NCBI GenBank assembly: GCA_042090305.1
Contig: JBELJQ010000020.1
Coordinates: forward strand, 1 to 31,688
Direction: 5' to 3'
Length of the DNA stretch: 31,688 nt
Source: TMED13 sp042090305
Lineage (GTDB): Bacteria; Pseudomonadota; Alphaproteobacteria; Methylaequorales; Methylaequoraceae
Shown: one piece after another, positions 8,408 through 17,941 of the stretch
Layout of the letters: each line of letters opens with the position of its first letter
Numbering within the stretch: the stretch's first letter is position 1
Translations under genes and position numbers: made by a program
The notes under the pieces: model-generated
What the model was told of the DNA's origin: nothing
The model's input: only the letters and a program-made list of their open reading frames with translations
Database searches by the model: none

Positions 8408-9133
8408 CTATTTGTTTGTTTTTTTTAAAGCCTTAAATATTCCAATAAGTATTTTAATATCATCACTAGATAATTCTAATTTATTGAAAATATTTCTAAT
8501 TTTTTGAACCATTATTTTCTTTCTTTCTTGAACAAGAAAGAATTTTTTTTTTTCGAGATCTTGCTCTAAAAGAACTAAAAAATTTAATAAATCCTCTTTT
8601 TTTGCAGCATTATTTGATTTTTTTTCAGTATTCTCTTTATTAAGATATTTGGATATCTCATAACATACTATGATTACTGCGTGAGATAAATTTATTGAAG
8701 AGAAATTATTATTTGTCTTAATTTTTAAAACATAATCACATAGTGCAATATGATTATTATCCAATCCACTTCTTTCTGGCCCAAACACAATTCCTATTTT
8801 AGCTTCTGTATTATATGAAAGTTTAATGAGTTCATTAAAATCTATCTCTTTCTGTTTGATTGAACGGTTTCTATTCGATGTACCTACTAATATATTGATC
8901 TTTTTTATAGCAGAATCAAAATCATCATAAATTTTTATATTATTTAATACTGCATCAGCTCCTGCGCTTACAGGACGAATTTTTTCATGATCTAAGGAAA
9001 ATTCTGGGGAGATCAAAGATAGTTTTCTAAAATTAAAATTTTGCATTGCTCTTGTAACTGCACCAAGATTTTCAGGTAACTGAGTCTTCACTAGAAAAAT
9101 TTCTGGCATAGAAATCTCTTTAGGTTTTGTCAT
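8408..9133 (-). CDS. trmJ: SPOUT RNA methyltransferase, TrmJ-like
   Basis: TrmJ methylates the 2'-hydroxyl of nucleotide 32 in tRNA anticodon loops using S-adenosylmethionine. The 241-residue product starts near the family opening (PEIFLVKTQLPENLGAVTRA, residues 10-29), where the Asn and Arg of the SPOUT fold lie. The trefoil-knot cofactor site is KIGIVFGPERSGLDNNHIAL, followed by SSINLSHAVIIVCYEI. The lysine-rich C-terminal extension (about residues 160-241) is the family's dimer and tRNA-binding tail. It begins three bases after the cimA stop. TrmJ is the best fit, but other members of the TrmH/TrmJ superfamily with rRNA targets cannot be excluded. Confidence 0.85.
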   Translation of the reverse strand: MTKPKEISMPEIFLVKTQLPENLGAVTRAMQNFNFRKLSLISPEFSLDHEKIRPVSAGADAVLNNIKIYDDFDSAIKKINILVGTSNRNRSIKQKEIDFNELIKLSYNTEAKIGIVFGPERSGLDNNHIALCDYVLKIKTNNNFSSINLSHAVIIVCYEISKYLNKENTEKKSNNAAKKEDLLNFLVLLEQDLEKKKFFLVQERKKIMVQKIRNIFNKLELSSDDIKILIGIFKALKKTNK

Positions 9134-9136
9134 TTT

Positions 9137-10711
9137 CTAAGATTTTAGAAGGTGATAAGTTATACTATCGTGAAGAGCAATGTAGGATGCATCAATTACG
9201 TTCTGTGACACACCAATGGTAGACCATCTCTCATTTCCATTTGATGATTCAATCCTTACTCTTACCAACGCATTAGTGCCATCTTGAGGTGTTAAAATTC
9301 TAACCTTGTAATCTATAAGATTTAATTTTTTAATTTCCGGATAACATTCAATTAATGCTTTTCTTAAGGCAATATCCAGAGCGTGAATTGGACCATTTCC
9401 CTCGGCGGCACTGTAAAATTCTTTATCTTCAACAAATATTTTTATCCTAGCTTCAGAAATTGCAATGGATTGATTTTTTATATTTTTTCTTTTTTCATCA
9501 GAAACTTTAAAACTTTCTAAACTATAAAATTCATTAAACTTTTGAAACTTTCTTCTAGCTAAAAGTTCAAAACTTGCTTCAGCACCATCATATGCATAAC
9601 CTAAATATTCTTGATTTTTTACGGTTTCAAGAAAAGAATTTACCTGAGTATCGTTCATTTTTAGTTTAATCTTAAATTTTTTTAATTTATTTATGACATT
9701 ACTCTTTCCAGATTGATTTGATACAACGAGCACTCTTTCATTTCCAACTTTTGAAGGATTAACGTGTTCATAACTTCTAGGATCTTTTTCAACTGCAGAA
9801 ATATGGAGCCCTCCTTTATGTGCAAAAGCTGCTGAACCTACAAAAGGAAGGTTTCTTGGAGATTGTCTATTAAGTGTTTCATCTATAAATCTACTTACAT
9901 TAGTAATCATGTCTAATTTATTTTTCAACCTACAGTTAAATTTCATTTTAAGTATAAGATTTGAAGCAACATTTACTAAGTTAGCATTGCCACACCTTTC
10001 ACCCAGACCGTTAAAAGTACCTTGAATTTGATTTACCCCAAATCTTGCAGCTTCAAGTGAATTATATGTTGCCGTATCTGTATCATTATGAAAATGGACT
10101 CCCAAACTCTCTTCTGGTATAACTTTTTTTACATCTTCAATAATTTCTTCAAGCTCATATGGAAGAGTCCCACCATTTGTATCGCATAAGACAATCCATT
10201 TAGCACCGTTTTCATAGGCATATTTAATTGACTTAAGTGCGTACTCACGGTTATTCTTATATCCATCAAAAAAATGCTCCGCATCAAACATAACTTCATC
10301 AAGCCTACTTGAAGAATACATAATTGAATCTGCAATCATTTCAAGATTTTGATTCATTGATATATTTAAAGCATTTTTCACATGAAAGTCCCATGTTTTG
10401 CCTACTAAGCAAACTGTGCTAACACCAGAATTCAGAACTGCATTTAAGTTTGGATCATTTTGGGCACTTTTACCGTGTTTTCTCATCATTCCAAATGCTA
10501 CAAGATTATTTTTTTTTGACTTAACAATAGATTTAAAAAACTCATCATCAGTTGGGTTCGCACCGGGCCATCCGCCCTCAATATAATCCAAACCAATATC
10601 ATCTAAAATCTCATAAATTTTCAGTTTATCAGTTAAACTAAAATTTACACCTTTTGTTTGGGCACCGTCTCTAAGGGTACTATCATATAATTTTATAAGT
10701 TTATTTTTCAC
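9137..10711 (-). CDS. cimA: (R)-citramalate synthase
   Basis: Citramalate synthase condenses pyruvate and acetyl-CoA, giving a threonine-independent route to 2-oxobutyrate and isoleucine. The 524-residue product has the HMGL-like TIM barrel first (LYDSTLRDGAQTKGVNFS, about 8-25, with the catalytic Arg and metal-binding Asp) and the metal ligands in GVHFHNDTDTATYNSLEA. A C-terminal LeuA-type regulatory/dimerisation domain follows from about residue 400 (SEARIKIFVEDKEFYSAAEG). Isopropylmalate and homocitrate synthases share the fold, but the GGWPGANPTDDEFF segment and overall layout match the CimA subgroup of about 520-530 residues. The start overlaps the end of gltX by 11 bases. Confidence 0.9.
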   Translation of the reverse strand: MKNKLIKLYDSTLRDGAQTKGVNFSLTDKLKIYEILDDIGLDYIEGGWPGANPTDDEFFKSIVKSKKNNLVAFGMMRKHGKSAQNDPNLNAVLNSGVSTVCLVGKTWDFHVKNALNISMNQNLEMIADSIMYSSSRLDEVMFDAEHFFDGYKNNREYALKSIKYAYENGAKWIVLCDTNGGTLPYELEEIIEDVKKVIPEESLGVHFHNDTDTATYNSLEAARFGVNQIQGTFNGLGERCGNANLVNVASNLILKMKFNCRLKNKLDMITNVSRFIDETLNRQSPRNLPFVGSAAFAHKGGLHISAVEKDPRSYEHVNPSKVGNERVLVVSNQSGKSNVINKLKKFKIKLKMNDTQVNSFLETVKNQEYLGYAYDGAEASFELLARRKFQKFNEFYSLESFKVSDEKRKNIKNQSIAISEARIKIFVEDKEFYSAAEGNGPIHALDIALRKALIECYPEIKKLNLIDYKVRILTPQDGTNALVRVRIESSNGNERWSTIGVSQNVIDASYIALHDSITYHLLKS

Positions 10712-12029
10712 TATTTAAATTAATCCTTTTAATTATTTCTTCCTTATTTAGAAGTGTAAGCAACTTATTCATACTAGGTCCAAATTTTTTTCCAGTTAGA
10801 AGAATTCTTAACTTAGTGTAAAGTTCTTTTGGCTTTATGTCATATTTTTCTAATATTTTTTTTGTCCATTCTGACCATGCATCATCATCAATTTTTCCAG
10901 GTAAATAGGCGAAAATTAATTCTTTTAAAGTAGGCGTTAAGTTTATTTTTTCATCAATATTAAGGGGGGTTGACAAAACTTTATACCACTCATCAGCTTC
11001 ATTTAAATTGTCTACATTTGATTTAATAATCTCCCAGAAATTCCTGTCATATTCACAATCTCTATATTCCTTAAGTTTTTCATATTCTAAAGTTTTTATA
11101 AATTTAGAATTTAACCTCTCTAATTCATCATAATCATAAATTATTGAACTCTTTGAAAATATTTTCATAGAGAAGGTATTAACAAGTTCACTTATTTCAT
11201 TAATCTCATCAAAAGATTCACTGGAACCTATCTTACTCAAATAATTAATAAGTACGGTGGCAATTATATTATTATTTCTTATGTCAACAACAGAATTACT
11301 TTTCATTCTTTTAGAAAGACTTTCACCAGTTTTTGATTTTATTAGTGGAAAATGACCAAAATTGGGAACTTTAGAATCAAGCATTTTAAATAATTGTATT
11401 TGCGCTGCTGTATTAGTTATATGGTCATCTCCCCTAAGAATATTACTCACATTTAATTCCGCATCATCAACTACAGATGTTAAAGTAAATAAGGGAAGAG
11501 TATCTGATCTAAATACAACTGGATCAGAAATTGATAAATTTTTAAAGGTTATCTCACCATGTACTTCATCTTGCCAGCTTACAATTTCATTATTTAATTT
11601 TAACCTCCAATGGGGTTCTACCCCAGAAGATATTAGTGAGCTAATTTCTGATTTTTTTAAACTTAACGAGGCTCTATCATAAATTGGAGGTTTTCCTTGC
11701 TTAAGTAATAATTTTCTTTTAAATGATAATTCTTCAGAAGTTTCAAAACATGGGTAAATTAGATCTTTTTTTTTTAATAAATGAAATGTGTCATTGTAGC
11801 TTTTTTTTCTATCAGATTGCTTAATAATCATTGAATATTTTATTCCAAGCCAATCTAAATCTGAAATGATTGATTTAATATACTTTTCTTCCGATCTCTC
11901 GGAATCTGTATCATCAATTCTTAAAAAAAAATCAATATTTTTACTTTTAGCAAAAAGATAATTAAGTATCGCTACTCTTAAATTACCAATATGTAAAAAT
12001 CCCGTTGGACTAGGTGCAAATCTTAACAT
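10701..12029 (-). CDS. gltX: Glutamyl-tRNA synthetase
   Basis: Class I aminoacyl-tRNA synthetase that charges tRNA-Glu, and in organisms with GatCAB often mischarges tRNA-Gln. The 442-residue product has the class I motif as HIGN in MLRFAPSPTGFLHIGNLRVA, where many homologues have HIGG. The second signature is LSKR in KTGESLSKRMKSN. Other landmarks are DTDSERSEEKY, ILRGDDHITNTAAQ and the C-terminal anticodon-binding helical part ending around GKKFGPSMNKLL. HIGN-type GltX is common as one of two paralogues in alphaproteobacteria, so a second copy elsewhere is likely. The gene sits three bases after nadE and overlaps cimA. Confidence 0.95.
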   Translation of the reverse strand: MLRFAPSPTGFLHIGNLRVAILNYLFAKSKNIDFFLRIDDTDSERSEEKYIKSIISDLDWLGIKYSMIIKQSDRKKSYNDTFHLLKKKDLIYPCFETSEELSFKRKLLLKQGKPPIYDRASLSLKKSEISSLISSGVEPHWRLKLNNEIVSWQDEVHGEITFKNLSISDPVVFRSDTLPLFTLTSVVDDAELNVSNILRGDDHITNTAAQIQLFKMLDSKVPNFGHFPLIKSKTGESLSKRMKSNSVVDIRNNNIIATVLINYLSKIGSSESFDEINEISELVNTFSMKIFSKSSIIYDYDELERLNSKFIKTLEYEKLKEYRDCEYDRNFWEIIKSNVDNLNEADEWYKVLSTPLNIDEKINLTPTLKELIFAYLPGKIDDDAWSEWTKKILEKYDIKPKELYTKLRILLTGKKFGPSMNKLLTLLNKEEIIKRINLNSEK

Positions 12030-12032
12030 CTT

Positions 12033-13646
12033 TTATAACTCAAATTTATTTGTTAGAGGAAACCTTCTATCATTGGACAAAGACATTTTTGTTACCTTAG
12101 GTCCAACTACACTTTGATAACGCTTAAATTCTGAGTTTTTTATCATTAACCAGACTTTTTTTACAAGTTCTTTATCATAACCCTTTTTGACTATAGATTG
12201 TAAGTCTTTATTTTTATCAATTAGTAACTCTAAAATTCTATCTAACACTTCATATGGTGGAAGATTATCAGTATCTTTCTGGTTGAACTTTAACTCGGCT
12301 GTTGGCTCCTTTGTTATGATATTTTTTGGAATTATCACATCAGAGGTTTCTGAATATAATAATGTATTATTATTGATCCAATTACACAGTTCATATACTT
12401 TTGTTTTATATATATCTTTAAGCAATGCAAATCCTCCGCACATATCTCCATAGAGTGTGGCGTAACCAACAGCATACTCAGATTTGTTTCCAGTTGCTAT
12501 AAGCATAGAGTTTGTTTTATTTGATAATGCCATTAGTATTAACCCTCTAATTCTTGACTGAAGATTTTCTTCTGTTGAATCCTTCTCTTTTTTATTAAAA
12601 AAAGGTGTGAGTGAAACTTCAATGTTAGTTCTTAAATTTTCAATTGAAAATTCAGTTAACTTAATCCCTAGGTTTTTACATAATAAATTTGAGTCAATTC
12701 TACTTTGCTCAGATGAGTATTTTGTTGGGAGGAAATAAGGAAAAACATTTTCTGCCCCAAGAGAGTTTGTTGCAATAGCTAAACATAATGCAGAATCCAC
12801 GCCACCTGACAAACCAATAATAATTGAATTAAAGTTATTTCTTTTTACATAACTCGCTAAACTTAACTTTAATGCATTGAAGAGGTTTTGATTATCATCA
12901 ATTTTTACTCTTTCCATACCAGTTCTTTGTAAATCAATTATTTTCTCATCTTCTTCAAAAAATTTAAATTGATGAATATTTTCACCCTTTTCGTTGAGTA
13001 CAAAGGAACCACCATCAAAAATTAAATCATCTTGAGAGCCAATTAGGTTTAAATATATTAACTTAGACTTTAATAACTTAGATTTTTTTTTAGCTAAATT
13101 TTTTCTTAATTTATCTTTACCTATTTCATAGGGAGATGCGTTAATAGATATTATCAAGTCAGCTGATTCACTTTTAGTTTGATATTGATCAGTTCCCCAC
13201 ATATCTTCACAAATGAAAAACTTTATTTTTTTATTTTTATAATAAAATAGGTTTTTGGAATTTTCTTTTGTTGAAAAATATCTTTTCTCGTCAAAAACTC
13301 CATAATTTGGTAGCTCTTTTTTAAAAAATCTTTCAATAATTTTTCCGGATTTTATTAAAATTAGTGAGTTATATAAGTCACCTTTCTTTTCAGGAATGCT
13401 TAAAACTAAAGTAGTTTTAGTATTCTCTGTCATACTTACTATTTTTCTTTTGAAAAGTTCTACTTTGCTTAGAAAATCCTCCCTAAGCAGTAAATCACCA
13501 GGAGGATAACCTGTCAGGGCAAGTTCAGGTGTTATAAAGAAATCACATTTTTCTTTAACAGCTTTCTTGAAAGATTTTTGTAGCTTTTTGAAGTTACCGT
13601 TAAAATCTCCTAAATTTGTACTGATTTGAGAAGTAAAGATTCTGAT
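12033..13646 (-). CDS. nadE: Glutamine-dependent NAD+ synthetase; start codon non-canonical
   Basis: NadE amidates deamido-NAD with ammonia released from glutamine by its own N-terminal nitrilase-like domain. From the proposed start the protein is 537 residues. The glutaminase domain has catalytic Glu41 (TPELALTGYPPGDLL) and Cys146 (FFICEDMWG); the synthetase domain has the PP-loop GLSGGVDSAL and TGNKSEYAVGYATLYGDMCGG. The first ATG at 13433 would delete 71 codons, including the catalytic Glu, and no ATG, GTG or TTG exists in that stretch. The frame is open upstream to a TAA at 13650-13652. GGAG at 13653-13656 lies six bases before an ATC codon (13644-13646), and the family start pattern (IRIFTSQISTNLGD) begins there, so I place the start at ATC. 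A base error turning ATG into ATC is the main alternative. Confidence 0.85.
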   Translation of the reverse strand: MRIFTSQISTNLGDFNGNFKKLQKSFKKAVKEKCDFFITPELALTGYPPGDLLLREDFLSKVELFKRKIVSMTENTKTTLVLSIPEKKGDLYNSLILIKSGKIIERFFKKELPNYGVFDEKRYFSTKENSKNLFYYKNKKIKFFICEDMWGTDQYQTKSESADLIISINASPYEIGKDKLRKNLAKKKSKLLKSKLIYLNLIGSQDDLIFDGGSFVLNEKGENIHQFKFFEEDEKIIDLQRTGMERVKIDDNQNLFNALKLSLASYVKRNNFNSIIIGLSGGVDSALCLAIATNSLGAENVFPYFLPTKYSSEQSRIDSNLLCKNLGIKLTEFSIENLRTNIEVSLTPFFNKKEKDSTEENLQSRIRGLILMALSNKTNSMLIATGNKSEYAVGYATLYGDMCGGFALLKDIYKTKVYELCNWINNNTLLYSETSDVIIPKNIITKEPTAELKFNQKDTDNLPPYEVLDRILELLIDKNKDLQSIVKKGYDKELVKKVWLMIKNSEFKRYQSVVGPKVTKMSLSNDRRFPLTNKFEL

Positions 13647-13658
13647 AACTTACTCCAC

Positions 13659-15014
13659 TTATTGAATTTTCTTCAAAAAAGATGCAATTAGGAAGGCTAA
13701 CTCAATCGATTGTGAAGCGTTTAATCTTGGGTCACAGTGTGTATGGTATCTACTTGCTAAATCTTTATCTGATATCTTTTGAAGGCCTCCTATACATTCA
13801 GTTACATTCTGACCTGTCATTTCAAGATGAATTCCACCTGCAACTGTTCCTTCACTATTATGAATTTTAAAAAATGACTTAACTTCACTTAATATATTCC
13901 TGAAATTTCTTGTTTTATAGCCGCTTTTTGATTTTTCTATATTTGCATGCATTGGATCTGAAGACCAAACAACATTAAGACCTTTATCGTTTATTTTTCT
14001 CAAGATTTCTGGATATAGTTTATCAATTTTTTTACAACCCATTCTTACGATTAAAGTAATCTTACCCTTTTCGTTATTGGGGTTTATTTTTTTGATGACT
14101 CTAACCATTTCATCTGAATCTGATGTTGGTCCAACTTTTATACCAATTGGATTACTAATACCTCTACAAAACTCGACATGTGCTCCATTAATTTGCCTAG
14201 TTCTATCTCCAATCCATACCATATGCGCAGAAGTGTCATACCAATCACCAGTTGTACTATCGACTCTTGTAAAGGCTGATTCATATGGAAGAAGTAATGC
14301 TTCATGAGATATAAAGAAACTAGTTTCAGAGAGTTGTCTAACACTTTCAGTTGTTACACCACATGAACTCATAAAATTTAAACATTCTGATATTCTATTA
14401 GCTAGTATTTTAAATTTTGATCCTTGTTTTGAGCGTTTTACAAAATCAAGGTTCCACTGTTGGATTCTTGTTAAATCTGCATAACCACCATATGCAAAAG
14501 CTCTAAGTAAATTCTGGGTTGATGCTGCCTGATTGTAGGCCATTATCATTCTCTCTGGATCATGTACTCTAGAGTTTTCATCAAATTCAATAGCATTTAT
14601 CATGTCACCAAGATAACTGGGTAACTCTACATCATCTTTTTTTTCGACTGCTGATGATCTTGGTTTCGCAAATTGTCCAGCTAGTCTACCAACCTTTACT
14701 ATCGGAACTCCAGATCCAAACGAAAGGATGACTGACATTTGGAGTATAACTCTGAATGTATCTCTAATATAATTTGGGTGAAACTCCGCAAAACTTTCAG
14801 CACAATCACCCGCTTGAAGTAAAAAACTATCACCAGTCACACATTTTGAAAGTCGATTCTTCAGGTTTCTTACCTCTCCAGCAAAAACGAGTGGAGGGAG
14901 TTTTTTAAGTCTTTTAACGACATCAGCTAACTTTTTTTTATCTAGGTAATCAGGTTGATGTAATGCTGCCTTCGATTCCCAAGATTTAGGTGTCCATTTT
15001 TGTTTCATAATCAT
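13659..15014 (-). CDS. aroG: DAHP synthase, class II
   Basis: 3-deoxy-D-arabino-heptulosonate-7-phosphate synthase joins PEP and erythrose 4-phosphate, the first step of the shikimate pathway. The 451-residue product is the class II (plant/Mycobacterium-like) form: WTPKSWESKAALHQPDY at the start, VFAGEVRNLKNRL, LLQAGDCAESF (metal-binding Cys), VGRLAGQFAKPRSS, WIGDRTRQINGAHVEFCRGI and GGIHLEMTGQNVTECIGG are all family blocks. The second metal ligand His and the Glu/Asp of HLEMTG and HCDPRLN are in place. Two starts three codons apart (15014 and 15008) are equally plausible. Its stop lies 12 bases before the proposed nadE start, and gor ends 45 bases upstream. Confidence 0.96.
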   Translation of the reverse strand: MIMKQKWTPKSWESKAALHQPDYLDKKKLADVVKRLKKLPPLVFAGEVRNLKNRLSKCVTGDSFLLQAGDCAESFAEFHPNYIRDTFRVILQMSVILSFGSGVPIVKVGRLAGQFAKPRSSAVEKKDDVELPSYLGDMINAIEFDENSRVHDPERMIMAYNQAASTQNLLRAFAYGGYADLTRIQQWNLDFVKRSKQGSKFKILANRISECLNFMSSCGVTTESVRQLSETSFFISHEALLLPYESAFTRVDSTTGDWYDTSAHMVWIGDRTRQINGAHVEFCRGISNPIGIKVGPTSDSDEMVRVIKKINPNNEKGKITLIVRMGCKKIDKLYPEILRKINDKGLNVVWSSDPMHANIEKSKSGYKTRNFRNILSEVKSFFKIHNSEGTVAGGIHLEMTGQNVTECIGGLQKISDKDLASRYHTHCDPRLNASQSIELAFLIASFLKKIQ

Positions 15015-15059
15015 TTATAACTTATAATGTTTTAACAAAAAATTACAAATTCTTATTGT

Positions 15060-16397
15060 TCATTTTAAAGTAACAATCTCTTCAGCACTTGAAGGGTGTA
15101 TCCCAATTGTTTCATCAAAATGCTTTTTCTTCAAACCAGCTGCAACCGATACTGAAAACCCTTGAATTATCTCTGCTGCATTCTCTCCAACATAATGTAG
15201 GCCGATAACTTTTTCGTTTAGGTTATTTACAATTAGTTTAATGAAAACTTTTTCGTTTATATCTGATAAAGAATTTTTGAGTGGCTTGAATAATGACCTA
15301 AAAACTTTAATTTTTTTTACTTTTAATTTTGCCTCTTCCTCACTTAATCCGATATAAGCATAGTTAGGATGACAAAAAACAGCTGTTGGGATATTTTTAT
15401 AATCAAATTTTTTTGATTTTTTCTGGAATAAATTATCAACAAAAACCATTGCCTCGGCTATTGCAACAGGAGTCAACTGAACTCTGTCAATAACGTCACC
15501 AATAGCGAATATGTTTTTAACAGAAGTTTTAAAGTATTCATCTACTTTGATTGACTTATTATCTGATACTTTTACACCCACTTTATCAAGCTTAAGAGAA
15601 TCAATATTTGGAACTCTACCAGTAGCTTCCATAACTAAATCTATTTTGTGAATTTCATTATTATTAAAAATAACTTCAAATTTATTATTTTGAAATGTTA
15701 TATCTTTTGGAAAGTTATTATTTATAAACTTAACACCTTTTTCACTCATCTGATCAGTAATATTTTGCACAACATCCTTGTCGAATCCTCTAAGTATATT
15801 GTTCCCCCTTACACAAATAGTAGTATCCACTCCAAGTCCATTAAATATTGATGCAAATTCAACTGCTATATAACCACCACCGAGAATCATGACTTTTTTT
15901 GGTAATTTCTTAATATCAAATGCTTGATCAGAATTTATAATTTTATCTTTAGCTGAAAAATTAATTTTTCTAGGTTCTGAACCCACAGCAATCAGAATAT
16001 TCTTCGCAACAATTTTTTTTTTTGAAACTTCTATTGTATTTTTATCTATAAAACTTGCAAAACCTGAGAAAATTTTCACCCCAGATTTTTCTAAAAGGTT
16101 TTTATAGATATAGTTTAATCTCGAAATTTCTTTTTTTTTGTTACTGACGAGCTTTTTCCAACTAAAGGAAATATTTTTTATTGACCAACCAAATGATCTC
16201 ATTACATTAAAATCATGTTCAAAATGTGATGCATATGAGTAAAGTTTTTTAGGAACACACCCTCTATTAACACAAGTGCCACCAAGTGACCAACCCTCTG
16301 CTATGCCAACTTTAAGACCTCTTGATGCTGCAATTCTTGCAGCTCTTACACCGCCTGAACCAGCTCCAATAACAAAAAGATCAAATTCTTTTCTCAT
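15060..16397 (-). CDS. gor: Glutathione-disulfide reductase
   Basis: This FAD flavoenzyme uses NADPH to reduce oxidised glutathione and feeds glutaredoxin and probably the Prx5 peroxiredoxin. The 445-residue product has the FAD motif VIGAGSGGVRAAR (9-21), the redox-active pair Cys42/Cys47 in GGTCVNRGCVPKKLY, the NADPH motif GGGYIAVEFASIFNGLG, the second FAD motif FAIGDVIDRVQLTPVA and the C-terminal base HPSSAEE. The NADP-type arginine follows the second Rossmann motif (ICVRGNNILRGFD), which supports glutathione reductase over lipoamide dehydrogenase. Its ATG abuts the stop of the gabD-type gene with no gap, so the two are co-translated. Confidence 0.94.
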   Translation of the reverse strand: MRKEFDLFVIGAGSGGVRAARIAASRGLKVGIAEGWSLGGTCVNRGCVPKKLYSYASHFEHDFNVMRSFGWSIKNISFSWKKLVSNKKKEISRLNYIYKNLLEKSGVKIFSGFASFIDKNTIEVSKKKIVAKNILIAVGSEPRKINFSAKDKIINSDQAFDIKKLPKKVMILGGGYIAVEFASIFNGLGVDTTICVRGNNILRGFDKDVVQNITDQMSEKGVKFINNNFPKDITFQNNKFEVIFNNNEIHKIDLVMEATGRVPNIDSLKLDKVGVKVSDNKSIKVDEYFKTSVKNIFAIGDVIDRVQLTPVAIAEAMVFVDNLFQKKSKKFDYKNIPTAVFCHPNYAYIGLSEEEAKLKVKKIKVFRSLFKPLKNSLSDINEKVFIKLIVNNLNEKVIGLHYVGENAAEIIQGFSVSVAAGLKKKHFDETIGIHPSSAEEIVTLK

Positions 16398-17819
16398 TTA
16401 TAAATTCCAACTTACAAATTTAGTTTCTAGAAACGGCTCCAAACATTGAAATGATCCCTCTCTTCCGATACCAGATTCATTTAACCCCCCGAATGGGTTT
16501 AAATATGAAGAAATTTTACCTGAATTTATCCCAAACATCCCAAATTCAAGATTATTAATTGTTTGCCATACTCTTTTGGAGTTTTTTGTAAAAAAATAAG
16601 CTGCTAAACCATATTCGGTGTTGTTAGCCAAATCAACTACCTCTCTATCATTTTCAAATAAAATAATAGGAACAATAGGACCAAAATTTTCCTTTTTAAA
16701 AATATCCATATCTTTTTTAACATTAGTTATTAAAGTTGGCTGAAACAATAAACCATTAGGGTTTAGTAATTTACCTCCAAATCTAATTATCCCTCCCTTT
16801 TTCTTAGCATCTAAAATGTGATTATTTACCTTAGATAGTGCTTCTTTCGAAATAAGTGGACCTAAGTCAGGGTTTAATAAGCCATTACCAACTTTTAGTC
16901 TTTTAATTTTTTTAATAACTAAAGATAAAAATTCATCAGATATATTTTTATGAATAAATATTCTGTTTGCAGATATGCAAGTTTGTCCAGCGTTTCTGAA
17001 TTTCGCATTTATTAAACCCTCGAGCGCTTCACTTAGATCAGCATCTTCAAAGACTATAAATGGAGCATTACCACCTAGTTCTAACGATATATTTTTTACT
17101 GTATCAGACGAATTTGTCATCAAAAGTTTTCCCACTTTAGTTGAACCAGTAAATGTAATTTTTTTTACATTTGAGTTTTTACATAATATTTCACCAATGA
17201 CTCTGGGTTCACCATTAATGATATTAAAAACACCTTCAGGAAATTTAGCTTTCAACGACAATTCGCCTAAAATAAGTGCTGTTAATGGAGTTAGTTCAGA
17301 TGGTTTTAGAATCACAGTACAACCTGCAGCGATAGCTGCACAAACTTTCCTCGTAACCATTGCAAGTGGGAAATTCCATGGAGTAATTGCTGCAACAACT
17401 CCCACAGGTTCTTTTATATAAAACATTTTTTTTGAACTCTCAGGTGATTCAAAGATCTTACCACAACTTCTTAGAACTTGATTCGCAGACCACTCTATAA
17501 AAGATGCACCATATTCAACTTCTACTATTGATTCATTTAAAGGTTTTCCACATTCCATTGTTATGGTTTTAGCTAGCAATTTTTTATTTTCCATTACCAG
17601 ATTGTGAAACTTTTTTAGATATTTACTTCTTTGTTCAGCTGAAGTCTTTTTCCAACTTAAAAAAGCTTTTTCTGCTGATTTTATGGCATTCAGTGTACCG
17701 TCTGTTCCTGCATCGCAAACTTCAGCTATTTTGGAGGAATCATAAGGGTTTTGTACCACAAAACACTTATTATGTTTTATCCACTTACCATTTATTAGGG
17801 AACCATATTTTTTCTTCAT
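16398..17819 (-). CDS. gabD: NAD(P)-dependent aldehyde dehydrogenase, succinate-semialdehyde type
   Basis: The enzyme oxidises an aldehyde to its acid; succinate semialdehyde is the likely substrate. The 473-residue product has the oxyanion Asn149 (TPWNFPLAM), cofactor-binding KPSE (172-175) and FTGSTKVG, general base Glu247 (LELGGNAP) and catalytic Cys281 (NAGQTCISANR). The FGGLNESGIGREG segment near the end is typical of the GabD/SSADH branch. Close relatives acting on glutarate semialdehyde or other aldehydes cannot be excluded. It is the first gene of the leftward operon; the only promoter space is the 30-odd bases of TA-rich DNA between the ATG and the terminator at 17846-17877. No Shine-Dalgarno sequence is seen, so a very short leader is possible. 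Confidence 0.88.
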   Translation of the reverse strand: MKKKYGSLINGKWIKHNKCFVVQNPYDSSKIAEVCDAGTDGTLNAIKSAEKAFLSWKKTSAEQRSKYLKKFHNLVMENKKLLAKTITMECGKPLNESIVEVEYGASFIEWSANQVLRSCGKIFESPESSKKMFYIKEPVGVVAAITPWNFPLAMVTRKVCAAIAAGCTVILKPSELTPLTALILGELSLKAKFPEGVFNIINGEPRVIGEILCKNSNVKKITFTGSTKVGKLLMTNSSDTVKNISLELGGNAPFIVFEDADLSEALEGLINAKFRNAGQTCISANRIFIHKNISDEFLSLVIKKIKRLKVGNGLLNPDLGPLISKEALSKVNNHILDAKKKGGIIRFGGKLLNPNGLLFQPTLITNVKKDMDIFKKENFGPIVPIILFENDREVVDLANNTEYGLAAYFFTKNSKRVWQTINNLEFGMFGINSGKISSYLNPFGGLNESGIGREGSFQCLEPFLETKFVSWNL

Positions 17820-17845
17820 ATAATATATATATATATTAAAATAAT

Positions 17846-17877
17846 AAAAAAAAAAGGGGTGTTACCACCCCTTTTTT
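17846..17877 (-). terminator. Intrinsic terminator of the cysS-FMN reductase operon
   Basis: GGGGTG at 17856-17861 pairs with CACCCC at 17866-17871 around a TTAC loop, and A/T arms extend the stem to 12 bp (17850-17877). On the - strand it is followed by a run of 10 T (17855-17846 region), so it ends the leftward transcript coming from cysS. It is almost symmetrical and would also work on the + strand. It is the only GC-rich hairpin I noticed in the window. Confidence 0.9.
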
Positions 17878-17941
17878 GCAGTTAATGGAAAGCAAGCTTG
17901 CAGATTCTTAAACGACAAAATTAATTTTTTATTTATCAATT

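Noticed and set aside
17892..17901. Perfect 10-bp palindrome GCAAGCTTGC
   Set aside because: It has no loop, no repeat elsewhere that I found and no clear link to a promoter; chance cannot be excluded.
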